Shown: positions 63,367 to 64,000 of the stretch, one piece after another
Layout of the letters: every line of letters begins with the position of its first letter
How positions within the stretch are numbered: the first letter of the stretch is position 1
Assembly (NCBI GenBank): GCA_002319075.1
Contig: NVQB01000001.1
Location: 1,798,001-1,862,000 of the forward strand
Length of the DNA stretch: 64,000 nt
Direction: 5' to 3'
Origin: Sphingobacteriaceae bacterium
Lineage (GTDB): Bacteria > Bacteroidota > Bacteroidia > B-17B0 > Aurantibacillaceae
Translations under genes and position numbers: made by a program
The notes under the pieces: generated by a model
What the model saw: only the letters and a program-made list of their open reading frames with translations
Told to the model about the DNA's origin: nothing
The model's database searches: none

Positions 63367-64000
63367 ATGCTAATACTCATCACCGGTGCATCTAAAGGAA
63401 TTGGCTTCGAAATGGTAAATCTTCTGTCAAAAGATCCTACTAACCTTATCATCGCTGTTTCAAGAAATACAGATTCCTTAAACAAGCTGGTCCGCACTCA
63501 AAACACACATTCTATTCTTCCTATAAAAGCTGATATAACCAAAGCAGCTCAACAGAAAAAAATATTTCAAACCATTAAATCATTAAATATCGGCCTCGAT
63601 GTACTTGTAAACAATGCAGGTCAGATTGTAAATAAACCCTTCGAGAAAATAACTGAGAAAGAATTGCACGCTGTTTATGCTACAAATGTTTTTGCACCAT
63701 TTACCCTGATTCAAACACTCTTACCCCTGATGTCGAAAAAAACGCGGGGACATATCGTTAACATAGGCAGTATGGGCGGCTTCCAGGGGAGTTCTAAATT
63801 TCCAGGATTAAGCGCTTATTCGAGCAGTAAAACAGCATTAAGCGGGCTGACAGAAGTTTTGGCCGAAGAATTAAAACCAAAAAATATCGCCGTAAATTGT
63901 CTTGCTCTTGGATCCGTGCAAACCGAAATGCTCGCCAAGGCTTTTCCTGGCTACAAAGCCCCATTAAAGGCTGTTCAAATGGCGGAGTTCATTTGTCATT
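63367..64000 (+). CDS. Short-chain dehydrogenase/reductase, N-terminal part (runs off the window)
   Basis: The frame begins with ATG at 63367 and is still open at the right edge, giving 211 residues. It has the SDR signature: TGASKGIGFEMV (cofactor loop), VLVNNAG (about 80-86), Ser in NIGSMGG, and catalytic AYSSSKTAL. Substrate unknown. Because it has no stop in the window it could be missed by a simple scan. A near-consensus TATCTTCG box lies about 20 nt upstream. Confidence 0.9.
   Translation, partial: MLILITGASKGIGFEMVNLLSKDPTNLIIAVSRNTDSLNKLVRTQNTHSILPIKADITKAAQQKKIFQTIKSLNIGLDVLVNNAGQIVNKPFEKITEKELHAVYATNVFAPFTLIQTLLPLMSKKTRGHIVNIGSMGGFQGSSKFPGLSAYSSSKTALSGLTEVLAEELKPKNIAVNCLALGSVQTEMLAKAFPGYKAPLKAVQMAEFICH

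Overview
The window is an AT-rich, gene-dense stretch of chromosome from a member of the Bacteroidota, probably of the gliding, type IX secretion (T9SS) kind. The signs are gldH behind a PSP1/RicT-like gene, four secreted proteins with T9SS C-terminal sorting domains (three type A, one giant gliding-motility-associated type B), DUF4175 and DUF3098 proteins, an RprXY-like two-component system, and -7 boxes of the Bacteroidota form TAnnTTTG. Almost all of it is ordinary chromosomal sequence. I found no rRNA, tRNA, CRISPR array, insertion sequence, phage or integrase gene, and no gap between genes longer than about 300 bases.

Layout. 1-1585 (+): end of folB, a pterin dehydratase and thiL, closed by a three-copy 24-bp repeat. 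1700-3548 (-): PSP1 gene and gldH, overlapping. 3624-5257 (+): two tandem related secreted proteins. 5233-14308 (-): PLP enzyme and TPR protein; DUF4175 membrane protein with an RsbW-like kinase; a T9SS protein and a periplasmic protein. 14309-18104 (-): operon ispD / PolX-like PHP protein / GH3 enzyme, running into the 13508 gene. 18171-26562 (-): peptide-binding lipoprotein, exonuclease III, a small HTH regulator, a T9SS protein and a membrane pyrophosphatase fused to a YceI domain. 26779-32213 (+): secreted protein, an unusual dithiol-less flavoprotein disulfide reductase and the two-component pair. 32284-39035 (-): giant T9SS type B protein, Bax inhibitor-like protein, FtsX, UppP, DUF3098.

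39295-45593 (+) is a surface-polysaccharide run (gmd, fcl, a Wzi/RemB-like outer membrane protein, a WecA-type initiating transferase) followed by a TolC-type outer membrane protein. 45617-51419 (-) is a probable operon truA / lipid-type ABC exporter / trmB / peptide ABC ATPase / DedA. 51644-64000 is mixed: rlmD, two small Cys-rich lipoproteins, pheS, a TPR protein, a SWIM zinc-finger protein, a GNAT enzyme, a DUF4406-like protein, a small T9SS protein, queA, a C-terminal processing protease, an orphan gene in a disturbed-looking region, a small barrel protein and the start of an SDR dehydrogenase.

What stands out: (1) the pyrophosphatase-YceI fusion; (2) a PolX homologue whose polymerase metal ligands appear lost while the PHP domain is intact; (3) a lipoamide-dehydrogenase-like protein without the redox CxxxxC but with a Cys-rich tail; (4) TAnnTTTG boxes that end only 3-9 nt before several start codons, suggesting leaderless transcripts; (5) a fourfold 156-residue repeat in the giant T9SS protein. 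I did not find a convincing complete novel defence or mobile system.
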